64,000 nucleotides of DNA from Pseudomonadota bacterium (GTDB lineage Bacteria; Pseudomonadota; Alphaproteobacteria; Rhodobacterales; Rhodobacteraceae): assembly GCA_963205235.1 (NCBI GenBank), contig CAUJIP010000116.1, positions 62,001-126,000 of the forward strand. The letters run 5' to 3'. Shown here one piece after another: positions 28,708 to 37,598 of the stretch. The notes under the pieces were generated by a model, which searched no databases, was not told the DNA's origin, and was given only the letters and a program-made list of their open reading frames with translations. Each line of letters opens with the position of its first letter. Within the stretch, counting starts at the first letter, position 1. The position numbers and the translations under genes are program-made.

Positions 28708-29520
28708 GTGACCAAAAGCACTCCATCGCACTGGGTGTCCTCTGTCAGCGACATCACGCCCGAGGATATCTTCATCCGTGGCTATCCGATGCAGTCGCTG
28801 GTCGGCCGCCTGCCGTTTTCGGCCATTGCCTTCCTGTTGATCCGTGGCCGGATTCCCACGCCCGGACAGGCGAAGATGATAGATGTCATCCTGTCGTCGA
28901 TCCTTGACTATGCCTTGCAGAAATCGGGCACGGTCGCCGCGCGGGCCATCGTCTCGGTCAACCCGAAGATGGCGGCTGGCTTGTCGGCGGCGATGCTGGG
29001 CGCGGGCGAATTTGCCGTCTCGCCCGAAGACACCGGCCGCTTCATCGCCGATGGCGTTGCCGCATGGAAGGCGTCCGGCCTTGATATGGAGACCCACGCA
29101 ACCGCTTTGGTGGCCGACCTGCGCGCCGCCAAGCGCCGGGTTCCCGGCTTTGGCCATCAGGTCTTTCGCGGCATCGACCCCCGGGCCGAACGCCTGAAGT
29201 CGATCGCCATCGAACAGGGCGTCTGGGGGGAGGCGAACGACTGGTACGCCGCCGTTCACCGCGCCTTCCAGGCCGCCGCGAACAAGCCCGACCTTGTGAT
29301 GAACGACGTCGGCATGCTGGCGGGCATCATGACCCAGATGGGTTTCACCCCGGCCGAGATGACGGGCCTTGCCCTCTTGTCCACCTTCCCGGGCCTGATC
29401 GCCCATATCTCCGAGGAAATGCAGTCCGGTGCCATCAACCGCCTCGTGCCCGACGACAACGTGACCTATGCGCGGGATCGCCGGAACCTGGATGAAGACT
29501 GCGCCAGCGCTGGCTGGTGA
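28708..29520 (+). CDS. citryl-CoA lyase-like protein (short citrate synthase family)
   Basis: This 270-aa protein matches the short bacterial citryl-CoA lyase group: VPGFGHQVFRGIDPRA holds the conserved active-site His of citrate synthase-fold enzymes, and the N-terminus SSVSDITPEDIFIRGYP is typical of the group. Full citrate synthases are about 430 aa. The likely reaction is cleavage of a 3-hydroxy-3-carboxyacyl-CoA to acetyl-CoA and a keto acid. GAAAGGAAAG lies 8 bp before the ATG. It ends before a strong hairpin. The native substrate in this cluster is unknown. Confidence 0.85.
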   Translation: MTKSTPSHWVSSVSDITPEDIFIRGYPMQSLVGRLPFSAIAFLLIRGRIPTPGQAKMIDVILSSILDYALQKSGTVAARAIVSVNPKMAAGLSAAMLGAGEFAVSPEDTGRFIADGVAAWKASGLDMETHATALVADLRAAKRRVPGFGHQVFRGIDPRAERLKSIAIEQGVWGEANDWYAAVHRAFQAAANKPDLVMNDVGMLAGIMTQMGFTPAEMTGLALLSTFPGLIAHISEEMQSGAINRLVPDDNVTYARDRRNLDEDCASAGW

Positions 29521-29540
29521 TCTGCCACTGGCACCAATGC

Positions 29541-29576
29541 GGACTCCCCTGACGGCCCCTTCGGGCAGGGGGGTCC
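29541..29576 (+). terminator. GC-rich hairpin after the citryl-CoA-lyase-like gene
   Basis: Arms 29541-29551 and 29566-29576 pair over 11 bp with one G-T wobble, 20 bp after the stop codon. No clear T tract follows, so termination could be only partial. Confidence 0.45.
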
Positions 29577-29593
29577 CTTGGCACAGACCCTTC

Positions 29594-29836
29594 CTAATCA
29601 ATGCCTTGGGCGCAATCCTGATCCATGGCCCGGGAGTGAACGGGAATGGTCCCGAACGGACCGGTCAGGCCCCGAAGGCAGGCGCGCGCGTCGGAACCGA
29701 CAATTTCGATGATGCCGATCATCAGCGCCCCGAAGGCGAAGCACAGTGCAGCGGCAGCGATCACCTGCCGCAGTGAGGGACGCGAGAATTCAACGGTCGC
29801 GACGTCATCGATCCCAGCCATGAGCCCTTCGTCCAT
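29594..29836 (-). CDS. small hypothetical membrane protein
   Basis: An open frame of 80 codons from ATG 29836, or 75 codons from the next ATG with GAAGGG upstream. It contains one strong hydrophobic segment of about 20 residues (VIAAAALCFAFGALMIGIIE), so a single-pass membrane protein is possible. It lies alone in a 530-bp convergent gap. No family is recognised. It may be a chance frame; support is the hydrophobic segment and a plausible start only. Confidence 0.3.
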   Translation of the reverse strand: MDEGLMAGIDDVATVEFSRPSLRQVIAAAALCFAFGALMIGIIEIVGSDARACLRGLTGPFGTIPVHSRAMDQDCAQGID

Positions 29837-30051
29837 CCTGACACCCGCATGAGTCGGCTTCGTGCAACGCAGGTCCACGATATCGGCGGCAAAGAATACT
29901 CACAATTCTTTTTTGTCGACCAAGGTCACTTCTTCCGAAATGCCATGCTACCTTCGGAAAGATCGAAACCGGACTGTCGGGACGCTTTTCCCCGCTTCAA
30001 TCCGGCAAGGTCGCGAACATCTTCGGCGCAAAAGCCATTCGGCTCTGGGCA
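29837..30051. other. intergenic stretch with a perfect 7-bp inverted repeat
   Basis: AT-richer than its surroundings. TTCCGAA (29933-29939) and TTCGGAA (29953-29959) are perfect inverted arms around 13 bases. It could be a hairpin or a protein-binding site; no gene is supported. Confidence 0.35.
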
Positions 30052-30825
30052 CTAGCCGTTGAAGGCAAGCATCCCCGCATCCACAATGGCACCGCCGCCA
30101 TCGACTTCGACATTTGTGCCGGTCATGAATGATGCGGCTGGCGACAGCAGAAAGCGGACGACGGATGCGATCTCGGATGGCTGGGCGGCACGCCGTTGCG
30201 GAACATGTCGGGTGGCTTCCGCATAGCCAGCCTCGGGCGAGCCGCAAAGCGCCTCCATTTCCATGTCTCCCATTTCAGTTCTGACCCAACCCGGAGAAAT
30301 CGCGTTCGCCCGTACACCCGCTTCAGCCGACTCAAAGGCAATGGACTGGATCAGCCGGACCATTCCGGCCTTGGAAACCCCATAGGCGGACAACCCGTTC
30401 CCCGTGTGCCGTGCGGCGGCCGAGGCGATGCCGACAATCGCCCCCTTCCTGCGGGCCAGATGCGGCAGCGCGGCCTGTGCGGTCAGGAAGGGCGAGGTAA
30501 GATTGACCATGATCTGCCGCTGCCAACTGTCCAGCGCCATGTCGGCAAAGGGGGCGGGTTCGACAATGCCTGCGTTCAGCACCAGCGCATCCAGCCGCCC
30601 AAAGCGGTCGATGGTCTGCTCGACAATCGTGATCGAGGCCTCGGACACCGACAGGTCGGCCTGAAGGGCCAGCCCGCCAATTTCATCGGCGATGCTTTGC
30701 AACGGTTCGATCCGGCGTCCACAGATGACCACCCGATGCTCTGTACCAAGCGCGCGGGCGATGGCGGCACCGATCCCGCTTCCTCCGCCCGTCACCAATG
30801 CCACGGGGCGATCCTTCAGGGTCAT
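30052..30825 (-). CDS. short-chain dehydrogenase/reductase (SDR)
   Basis: This 257-aa classical SDR has the NAD(P) motif TGGGSGIGAA, LNAGIVEPAP, and the catalytic SAYGVSKAG (Tyr-x3-Lys). ATG 30825 lies shortly after the preceding gene end and the frame continues upstream only within it. It is the last gene of the 12-kb IclR-linked operon. It probably oxidises an alcohol intermediate of that pathway; substrate unknown. Confidence 0.9.
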   Translation of the reverse strand: MTLKDRPVALVTGGGSGIGAAIARALGTEHRVVICGRRIEPLQSIADEIGGLALQADLSVSEASITIVEQTIDRFGRLDALVLNAGIVEPAPFADMALDSWQRQIMVNLTSPFLTAQAALPHLARRKGAIVGIASAAARHTGNGLSAYGVSKAGMVRLIQSIAFESAEAGVRANAISPGWVRTEMGDMEMEALCGSPEAGYAEATRHVPQRRAAQPSEIASVVRFLLSPAASFMTGTNVEVDGGGAIVDAGMLAFNG

Positions 30826-30862
30826 GTCAGGCTCCTTGCCGTTGCGGGGTCGCAAGAGAACT

Positions 30863-32899
30863 TCACAGGAAAAGCGTCGGTCGTTCGCGTTTGAAGATCC
30901 GGTCGGCGGGTTCGGTCCCAAGGATCTCCCGCGCGTGGCGATGGCCCGAGAAGACAGCACCCTGCATCACGCCGGGGCATTCCGCGTCACCGATGACCCG
31001 ATGCGGCGCTGCCAATTGGTCAAGCTGCTGCGAAAGGGACAGGTGCGGCAGGCGCGTCCCGACCATGACCAAGGTCTTCGCCGCGATATCCGGCAGCTCG
31101 TCTCCGGTATCGGCGCGGACAAGCGAAAGGCGGTCCCCATGCCAGGCCACGGCGGCGGCGTTGGGGGTCATCTTCACCCCTGCCACCCGAAGCTCGCCAA
31201 TCATCCGGGGCTGTTCCAGCGTATGGCCCATCCAGGCGGCGATTGTCGGCTGGGGCGAGACCAAGTGGACCGCATGGCCCTTGGCCGCCAGTTCGGCGGC
31301 CAAGGCATTGGCCATGTAGTAATGGTCGTCATCGTAGATCACCACCGGACCTTCAACCGCCGCCCCAGCCATCAGGTCATCCGGGGTCAGCGCCTGCCCC
31401 GCAAAGCCGGGGATTTCGGAAAGCCGAGTCCGCCCTGCCCCGTCGCCGCGCCACCGGGCGCCGGTTGCAAGCAGGACATGATCCGCGCCGAAGTCTGCGA
31501 TCATCGCCGCGTCCATGTCGCTTTCGGGGTAAAGCTGGACATTTGGCATCCGCTGCAACTGGTGCAGCCGGTAGTCCTTGACCCGCGCCCAGGACGACAG
31601 GCCCTTGATGCGAGATTCCAGACGGCTGCGCCCGCCAAACTCCCGCTCCCGCTCGGCCACAGTGACCTGATGCCCGGCGCGGGCCAGCACAAGGGCGGCT
31701 TCCAGACCGGCGGGACCGGAACCAACGACGAGGACATTTTCGGTCTTGGCGGCAGGCGGGATACGCTCCGGATGCCAGCCGCGCCGCCATTCCTCGGAAA
31801 TCGTCGGGTTCTGGGTGCAACGCAGTTCCACGCCGATGGTTTCCACCGCGACGCAGATGTTGCAGCCGATACATTCGCGGATGTCCTCGATGCGGCCCTC
31901 GGCGATCTTCTGCGGCAGGAACGGATCGGCGATGGACGGCCGCGCCGCGCCGATCAGGTCCAGCACCCCGCGCCGGATCTGGCTGACCATGGCATCGGGC
32001 GAGGTGAAGCGGCCCACGCCCAGCACTGGCTTGCCGGTCACCTGCTTGACGAAGGCGGTGAATTCCTCCTGAAAGCCTTCCGCGTCATAGCGCGCGGTGC
32101 CGCTGTCCCGGCTCCAGCTTGACACGTTCACATCCCAGAGATCGGGAATGTCCGCCAAAGCCTCGATCACCGCACGGCCTTCGCCGGTGTTCAGGATGCG
32201 TTTGGGGCCAGAGAGTTCGTGCACCGCAAAGCGGACGGCAACCGCCATGTCATTGCCCGCTTCCTCCTTGGTCTCCTCCAGCACCTCACGGAACAGGCGC
32301 AGGCGGTTGTCAAAGCTGCCACCGTATTCGTCGGTGCGGCTGTTGTAGGCAGGCGACAGGAAGTGCCACAGGATCGAGGCATCGTGCGAGGCGTAGACAT
32401 AGGCGATGTCATAGCCCGCCTGCTTCGCCCGCCGGGTCGCTGCGCGGAACATCTGCCGCAGCGCGCGGATATCAGCCTTGTCCATCGCCTTGGCCATCAG
32501 CGGCATGTCAGGTTTCAGGATCGGCAGGACCGAAGGCCCCATCGCCGGGAAGCCGTTGGAAATCCCGCGCGAGCGGATGCCGGTATGGCCAAGCTCGATC
32601 GAGGCCAGCGCGCCATGGGCATGGATGCGGTCGACAGACCTTGCATGCACCTGCACATCGCCATCATCCCACAGCCGTTCATAGGGCAGACCCGAAAGGT
32701 CCGAGGTCGGGTCGATCTCGCTGAGTTGCATCGCAACAATGCCCCAGCCGCCTTCGGCCTTGGTCTCACGCATCCCGATGGCCCCGTTGGGCATCAGGTA
32801 ACTGTGCCCGGTGGCATGGGGCATCGAGACAAGGCGGTTTGGCGCGGTGACCGGCCCGATCTTCAGGGGTTCGAACAGGGGGGCATAGCGCGGGTCCAT
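30863..32899 (-). CDS. trimethylamine dehydrogenase-like NADH:flavin oxidoreductase (FMN/4Fe-4S/FAD-type)
   Basis: This 678-aa protein has an old-yellow-enzyme TIM barrel (residues about 1-350) and the cluster motif C-x2-C-x2-C-x11-C (CIGCNIC ... RC) with exactly the spacing of trimethylamine dehydrogenase, followed by RRGWHPERI and a C-terminal dinucleotide-binding domain (VLVVGSGPAGLEAALVLARAG). The family includes TMA/DMA dehydrogenases and N-methylproline or stachydrine demethylases. N-demethylation of a secondary or tertiary amine is therefore the likely reaction, producing formaldehyde. It follows the Tm-1-like gene by 2 bp. Confidence 0.9.
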   Translation of the reverse strand: MDPRYAPLFEPLKIGPVTAPNRLVSMPHATGHSYLMPNGAIGMRETKAEGGWGIVAMQLSEIDPTSDLSGLPYERLWDDGDVQVHARSVDRIHAHGALASIELGHTGIRSRGISNGFPAMGPSVLPILKPDMPLMAKAMDKADIRALRQMFRAATRRAKQAGYDIAYVYASHDASILWHFLSPAYNSRTDEYGGSFDNRLRLFREVLEETKEEAGNDMAVAVRFAVHELSGPKRILNTGEGRAVIEALADIPDLWDVNVSSWSRDSGTARYDAEGFQEEFTAFVKQVTGKPVLGVGRFTSPDAMVSQIRRGVLDLIGAARPSIADPFLPQKIAEGRIEDIRECIGCNICVAVETIGVELRCTQNPTISEEWRRGWHPERIPPAAKTENVLVVGSGPAGLEAALVLARAGHQVTVAEREREFGGRSRLESRIKGLSSWARVKDYRLHQLQRMPNVQLYPESDMDAAMIADFGADHVLLATGARWRGDGAGRTRLSEIPGFAGQALTPDDLMAGAAVEGPVVIYDDDHYYMANALAAELAAKGHAVHLVSPQPTIAAWMGHTLEQPRMIGELRVAGVKMTPNAAAVAWHGDRLSLVRADTGDELPDIAAKTLVMVGTRLPHLSLSQQLDQLAAPHRVIGDAECPGVMQGAVFSGHRHAREILGTEPADRIFKRERPTLFL

Positions 32900-32901
32900 C
32901 T

Positions 32902-34140
32902 TCAGCGCGCGGTCATCTTGATCGTCCCGTCGGCGATCCAGCCGTCGATGATCTCCAGCACGCGGGTTGAGAAAGCCTCGTCGTTGATGTGGCACTCCAG
33001 GACCGAAAGCTGGATCGGATCGGTCATCTCCTGACGGTATCCCGCCACCATCTCGGCCAAGGCTTCCGGATCATGGGCGGGCATGCCTTCGGTATCCCAG
33101 GCATGGACCCCTTGCGTTGGCAGCACGAAATGCACCGGCCCGGTCGAGGCTTTCAGCCGCCGCGCGACCTCTCGCGCCAGCTCGCGGCGTTCCAGGCCGG
33201 TCAAGGAGGCCGAGGCGATCAGCCGGTTATGCGCATGATAGGGCCGGTCGCGGAACCGTTCCGGCACCGGCGCCCAGGTCGGAAAGTCGATCATGTCGCC
33301 AAAGCCGGGGGCCGCGATGATCGGTGTGCCGCGCCGCGCGGCGGCGGTCATCCGGTTCGCCCCGGCATTGACCACGGACCCCACCATGATGTTGCCGATC
33401 TCCGCCACGGCGAGTTCCAGCACGCAGGCGAAATAGCCCTGTTCGGTCAGGCTTTCCATCGCCATGCCACCCATCCCGGTGCCGTGGAACACCGCGACCG
33501 AAAACCCCCGGTCAACCAGCGGCTGGCGCAGATGCACCATGTATTTCAGCGCCGAAGATCCAAAGCTCATCATCCCGATCACCGGCTGCCCCGGTTTCGG
33601 CGGCACCACCGCCAGCGCCGCGCCATAGACGGCACCCGCCGCCTGGCTAAGCGTGGCCATGCAGATGTCGTTCAGCCCGTAAAGGCCCCCGGCCCACAGG
33701 ATCATCTGGATATCCGCCGACAGCCGGTCCGGCGGAATCAGGGGCGAGAAGGCCACGGTCGAGACGACATATTTCGGCACACCCACCGGCAGGGAGCGGG
33801 CGCAGTCCAGCGCAAGGTCGGTGCCCATCGTGCCGCCCAGCGCGATCATGCCGTGGATGCGGCCTGCGGCGTAAAGCTGGGCGGTCAGCTTGGACGCACC
33901 CAAGGCCATGATCTGCATGGCATGGCTTTCATCGCCCGCGTCGATGGCGTCCTGAATGGTCTTGCTCGCCGCCGCCGCGACATCGTGCTTGGAGATGTCC
34001 ACCGGACGAGAGGGGTCGCCCAAAACGCTGACGTCCATCTCCACCACAGCGCCGCCCATCTTGCGGATCGTCTCGGCGACGAAGTTCAGCTCCGGGTCCT
34101 TGGTGTCATAGGTCCCGATGATCAGGATAGTCTTCTGCAT
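32902..34140 (-). CDS. Tm-1-like ATP-binding domain protein (UPF0261 family)
   Basis: This 412-aa protein has the UPF0261/Tm-1 N-terminal signature ILIIGTYDTKDPELNFVAETIR and the GGTMGTDLALDCARSLPVGVPKYVVSTVA block. The family includes the tomato Tm-1 N-terminal domain; bacterial members are of unknown function and often sit in catabolic operons. ATG 34140 is chosen with GGGGGAA 4 bp upstream; another ATG at 34158 is possible. Its place between two demethylating flavoenzyme genes suggests a shared pathway role, but none can be named. Confidence 0.88.
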   Translation of the reverse strand: MQKTILIIGTYDTKDPELNFVAETIRKMGGAVVEMDVSVLGDPSRPVDISKHDVAAAASKTIQDAIDAGDESHAMQIMALGASKLTAQLYAAGRIHGMIALGGTMGTDLALDCARSLPVGVPKYVVSTVAFSPLIPPDRLSADIQMILWAGGLYGLNDICMATLSQAAGAVYGAALAVVPPKPGQPVIGMMSFGSSALKYMVHLRQPLVDRGFSVAVFHGTGMGGMAMESLTEQGYFACVLELAVAEIGNIMVGSVVNAGANRMTAAARRGTPIIAAPGFGDMIDFPTWAPVPERFRDRPYHAHNRLIASASLTGLERRELAREVARRLKASTGPVHFVLPTQGVHAWDTEGMPAHDPEALAEMVAGYRQEMTDPIQLSVLECHINDEAFSTRVLEIIDGWIADGTIKMTAR

Positions 34141-34161
34141 GGTTCCCCCAAGTGTCATGGT

Positions 34162-36645
34162 CTAGCCGCGCATGATCCGGCCTTCCGGGTCATGGAAGGG
34201 CTGAAGCTGCACCTTGATCGGATAGTGCTGGCCCGCGATCTGGGCGGTAAAGCCGCCCTCCTCCAGCCAGGCCTTGCTGACACCTGCGTCGTTGTGCAGC
34301 GACGCGATCCCGACCATCGCCGAAAGCCGCCAGCCCCAGCCGCCCGAGGTGACGTGCCCGATGATCTCCCCTTCGCGCCAGATCGGTTCGTTGTGCATCA
34401 GATAGGGCCCGGCCTCTGCCGTCGCCCCCTCAACAAGCACCGCAACCGTGCGATGATGGGTCGCCGCACCCTGTTCCGCCTTCTGCCGGACCAGCGCCGC
34501 CTTGCCGACGAAATCACCCTTGTCCAGCTTGACCGCAAAGCCAAGCCCGGTCTCATAGGGCGTATCCTCCTCGCCCACGTCGTGGCCAAAGTGGCGGAAG
34601 CCCTTTTCCAGGCGACAAGCCGCCAGGGCGAACATCCCCGCAGGGCGCAGGCCATGCCGCGTACCGGACCGCAGCATCGCCTCATGGACATGGGCCGAGA
34701 ATTCGGTCGGCATCAGCAGTTCATAGCCCAACTCGCCCAGAAACGACCGCCTGATCGCCCAGACCCGGGCATGACCCAGGTCGATCTCGCGCGCCGCGCC
34801 AAAGGGGAAAGCGGCGTTCGACAGGTCATCGCCCGAAATCGCCTGCAGGATCACCCGCGACTTCGGCCCGTGGATCGTCAAAAGCCCATAGGCCGAGGTG
34901 GCGTCAAAGATTTCAAACCGCCAGTCGGGGTTGGCATGGGCCCGGATATGCGCCTGATCGCGGATCTGGCTGGGGTGCCCGGTGACCACCAGGAACTGCT
35001 GCGGCGCAAGGCGGGTCACCGTCACATCCGCCTCGACCCCGCCCCGGTCGTTCAGGAACTGGGTATAGACCGAGGTGCCCACCGTCACATCCATCTCGGC
35101 CCCCGAGACATGGTTCAGCGCGCGAACGGCATCCGGACCCTGGACGAGGATCTTTCCATACATCGACTGGTCGATCAGCACGGCAGCCTCCGCCGCTGCC
35201 TTGGCTTCGGCGGCGACGAAAGGCGACCAGTCCTGCCACCCAAGGCTGGTACGGTCCGGCCAGCCCTTGCCCGAGGGGTCGAAATACATCGGCACTTCCC
35301 AGCCGATCCGTTCCGCCATCACCGCACCTTCCGCAACCAGCCGGTCATGCAACGGCACCCGCCGGATGCCGCGGGCCGAGGCGATCTGACGGCCCGGCCA
35401 TTGCAGCCCGTAGTGGAAGCCGATGGATTCCTCAGCCCGCTCGGCGTTGTAGGCCAGGTTCATCTGGAACGGATGCGCGCGGGCGGTCAGCATCGCGCCT
35501 ACTGATCGCACCGGCATGCCGTCGGTCATCCAGGCCGCCATGGTCAGGCCGAAGCCGCCACCGTTCAGGATGCCGTTGGAATTCATCCCGGCCGCGATGA
35601 ACAGCCCCGGCATTTCCGGCGCAGGGCCAAGATAGGGGCGGCCATCGGGGGTAAAGCTTTCCGGCCCGTTGAAGAAGGTGTGAATGCCAGTGGTTTCCAG
35701 GAAGGGGAACCGCGCGAAGGCGCGTTCCAGCATCGGCGAGACATGCTCCATGTCGAAGGGCAACTCATCGAACTCGAAGCTGTCGGGAATGCCGTCGCGA
35801 CCCCAGGCCTTGCCCTTGGCCTCGAACCCGCCGATCAGAAGCTTGCCCGCGTCTTCCTTGCTGTAAATCCGTTCCTCGGCGACGATCAGGCCGGGGACGT
35901 GGCGCGACAGCCCGGCAAGCGGTTCGGTCACGATGTAGAAATGTTCCGTGGCATGCAGCGGCACCGTCACCCCATGCGCGGCGGCGAAGCGTGAGGTCCA
36001 CATTCCCCCCGCCAGCAGCACCTTTCCGGTTGCAATGACGCCGCGTTCGGTTTCCACACCGCAGACCCTGCCATTGTGCGTCAGAATACGGGTCGCCGCC
36101 GTGTGTTCCAGCACCTGCGCCCCGCGTGCCCTTGCGCCCTTTGCCATGGCCTGCGTCACGTCCAGCGGGTTCACTTGCCCGTTCGAGGGCACGAAGAAGC
36201 CGCCCAGCACGTCATCCATGCGCAGGTGGGGATACCGCTCCAGCACCTGATCGGGGCGCAGGAGATAGCTTTCGATCCCCATCCGGCCCGCGTGATCATG
36301 GTTGCGCCGCAATTGCTCCATCCGCAGGTCGGACAGGGCGACATGCAGGGTCCCGTTCTGCTTGTAGCCGGTGGCTTGCCCCGTCTCGACCTCCAGCTCG
36401 GTGAACAGCCGCGCGGTGTAGCGCGACAGTTCGGTCTGGCCCGAACTTTCCCGCAACTGCCCGACGATCCCCGCCGCGTGCCATGTCGTGCCTGAGGCGA
36501 TGGTCTTGCGTTCCAGCAGTACCGCCGAACTGACCCCCTTCTTGGCCAGGTGATACAGGGTCGAGACCCCGATGATCCCACCGCCGATCACGACGACCTC
36601 GGCCCGGTCTGGCACCTGCGGAAGGGGGGAAGTGGCCTCAGTCAT
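34162..36645 (-). CDS. dimethylglycine/sarcosine dehydrogenase-like FAD protein with GcvT-type domain
   Basis: This 827-aa protein has an N-terminal DAO domain (VVVIGGGIIGVSTLYHLA, then SGTTWHAAG with the His that carries covalent FAD in dimethylglycine dehydrogenase) and a C-terminal aminomethyltransferase (GcvT) domain from about residue 430, with YETGLGFAVKLDKGDFVGKAAL. Such enzymes demethylate N-methyl amino acids and pass the one-carbon unit to tetrahydrofolate. Length matches the family. It overlaps the kinase gene by 4 bp. The second demethylase in the same operon suggests stepwise removal of N-methyl groups. Confidence 0.92.
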   Translation of the reverse strand: MTEATSPLPQVPDRAEVVVIGGGIIGVSTLYHLAKKGVSSAVLLERKTIASGTTWHAAGIVGQLRESSGQTELSRYTARLFTELEVETGQATGYKQNGTLHVALSDLRMEQLRRNHDHAGRMGIESYLLRPDQVLERYPHLRMDDVLGGFFVPSNGQVNPLDVTQAMAKGARARGAQVLEHTAATRILTHNGRVCGVETERGVIATGKVLLAGGMWTSRFAAAHGVTVPLHATEHFYIVTEPLAGLSRHVPGLIVAEERIYSKEDAGKLLIGGFEAKGKAWGRDGIPDSFEFDELPFDMEHVSPMLERAFARFPFLETTGIHTFFNGPESFTPDGRPYLGPAPEMPGLFIAAGMNSNGILNGGGFGLTMAAWMTDGMPVRSVGAMLTARAHPFQMNLAYNAERAEESIGFHYGLQWPGRQIASARGIRRVPLHDRLVAEGAVMAERIGWEVPMYFDPSGKGWPDRTSLGWQDWSPFVAAEAKAAAEAAVLIDQSMYGKILVQGPDAVRALNHVSGAEMDVTVGTSVYTQFLNDRGGVEADVTVTRLAPQQFLVVTGHPSQIRDQAHIRAHANPDWRFEIFDATSAYGLLTIHGPKSRVILQAISGDDLSNAAFPFGAAREIDLGHARVWAIRRSFLGELGYELLMPTEFSAHVHEAMLRSGTRHGLRPAGMFALAACRLEKGFRHFGHDVGEEDTPYETGLGFAVKLDKGDFVGKAALVRQKAEQGAATHHRTVAVLVEGATAEAGPYLMHNEPIWREGEIIGHVTSGGWGWRLSAMVGIASLHNDAGVSKAWLEEGGFTAQIAGQHYPIKVQLQPFHDPEGRIMRG

Positions 36646-37598
36646 GCGTTGGGTCCTTGAACGGGGTCGAGACAGGCGAAGGCGCGGGCTTCGGCCTCGG
36701 CAATGAAACGGGTGCAGCGCGCCGCCGCGCCGGGCTCGTGCAGACGGGTGATGACCCAGCCAACATAGGTCATGGCGCGCAGCGCCCGGAACAGTGGCAG
36801 GTAGGTCAGGTCAAGCGATCGGGCCGCCAGATAGCCCTGAAGGAACGTATCGCTGGCCCCGCCCGTGGGATTGTGCCGGTCCAGCCGGTTGGCGGTGGTC
36901 GCCAGATCGAACAGCCGGAAGCCGAAACCGCCGTCATCGAAGTCGATCAGGAAGACGCCGTCCCCGCCCAGCATCACGTTTTCCGGCACGGCATCGGCAT
37001 GGATCAGGCCATAGTCGAGATCGGGGCCAAGCTTGGCCAAGTCCTGCGCCGCGCGGTCGCGGAAGGTCGTGAACAGCTCTGCCTGCGACGGGGTCAGGAC
37101 CGGGTTTTCCCAGAACCTTCCCCAAAGCGGGGCGGCACCGATCAGGCCAGCCGTATCCCAGTGGGGACGGGCGAAGCCCTCCGGCCTTTGCCAGGCGTCG
37201 GACAGGTCATGCAGCATTGCCAGCGTCGCGCCGATCTGTCCGGCACACCGGGCAAGGTCGGCCTCGGGGGTCAACTGCCCGCCAGTCATCAGCGGTTGGG
37301 CATCAAGAAAGGTCAGCACATCGGCAAGCCGCCCGTTGACCGAAACACATCGCTCCCCGGTCAGGCTTTGGATCGGCTGCGGCACCCGCACCCCGATCCG
37401 CGTCAATTCGGCCATCCAGTCCAGTTCCGAGGTCAGTTCCGCCTGACTACGATAGCCCTTGCGATGCAGGCGCAGGACCAGCGGACCTTGCGGTGCATCC
37501 ACCCGGAACACCGCATTCTCGCGCGCGGCGATCAGGGTGACCGGGCAGTCCTGCAGGCCCCAGGCGGACAGCGCGCCCTGCACGCCGCGGTCAGGCAT
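36642..37598 (-). CDS. APH-type small-molecule kinase (hydroxylysine/ethanolamine kinase-like)
   Basis: This 318-aa aminoglycoside-phosphotransferase-fold protein has the catalytic HADAVPEN (H-x-D-x4-N) and FLIDFDDGGFGF (DFG-like) motifs near residues 200-230. ATG 37598 overlaps the end of the PLP-enzyme gene by 8 bp; an in-frame GTG at 37607 is an alternative. Related kinases phosphorylate hydroxylysine, homoserine, ethanolamine or choline. Direct coupling to a class-III PLP enzyme recalls the pairs hydroxylysine kinase/phospho-lyase and ethanolamine kinase/phosphate lyase (established precedents). Substrate assignment here is inference. Confidence 0.85.
   Translation of the reverse strand: MPDRGVQGALSAWGLQDCPVTLIAARENAVFRVDAPQGPLVLRLHRKGYRSQAELTSELDWMAELTRIGVRVPQPIQSLTGERCVSVNGRLADVLTFLDAQPLMTGGQLTPEADLARCAGQIGATLAMLHDLSDAWQRPEGFARPHWDTAGLIGAAPLWGRFWENPVLTPSQAELFTTFRDRAAQDLAKLGPDLDYGLIHADAVPENVMLGGDGVFLIDFDDGGFGFRLFDLATTANRLDRHNPTGGASDTFLQGYLAARSLDLTYLPLFRALRAMTYVGWVITRLHEPGAAARCTRFIAEAEARAFACLDPVQGPNA

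Noticed and set aside
32989-35505. 838-codon plus-strand frame
   Set aside because: Antisense of the Tm-1-like and dimethylglycine-dehydrogenase-like genes; composition typical of a reverse-strand shadow.
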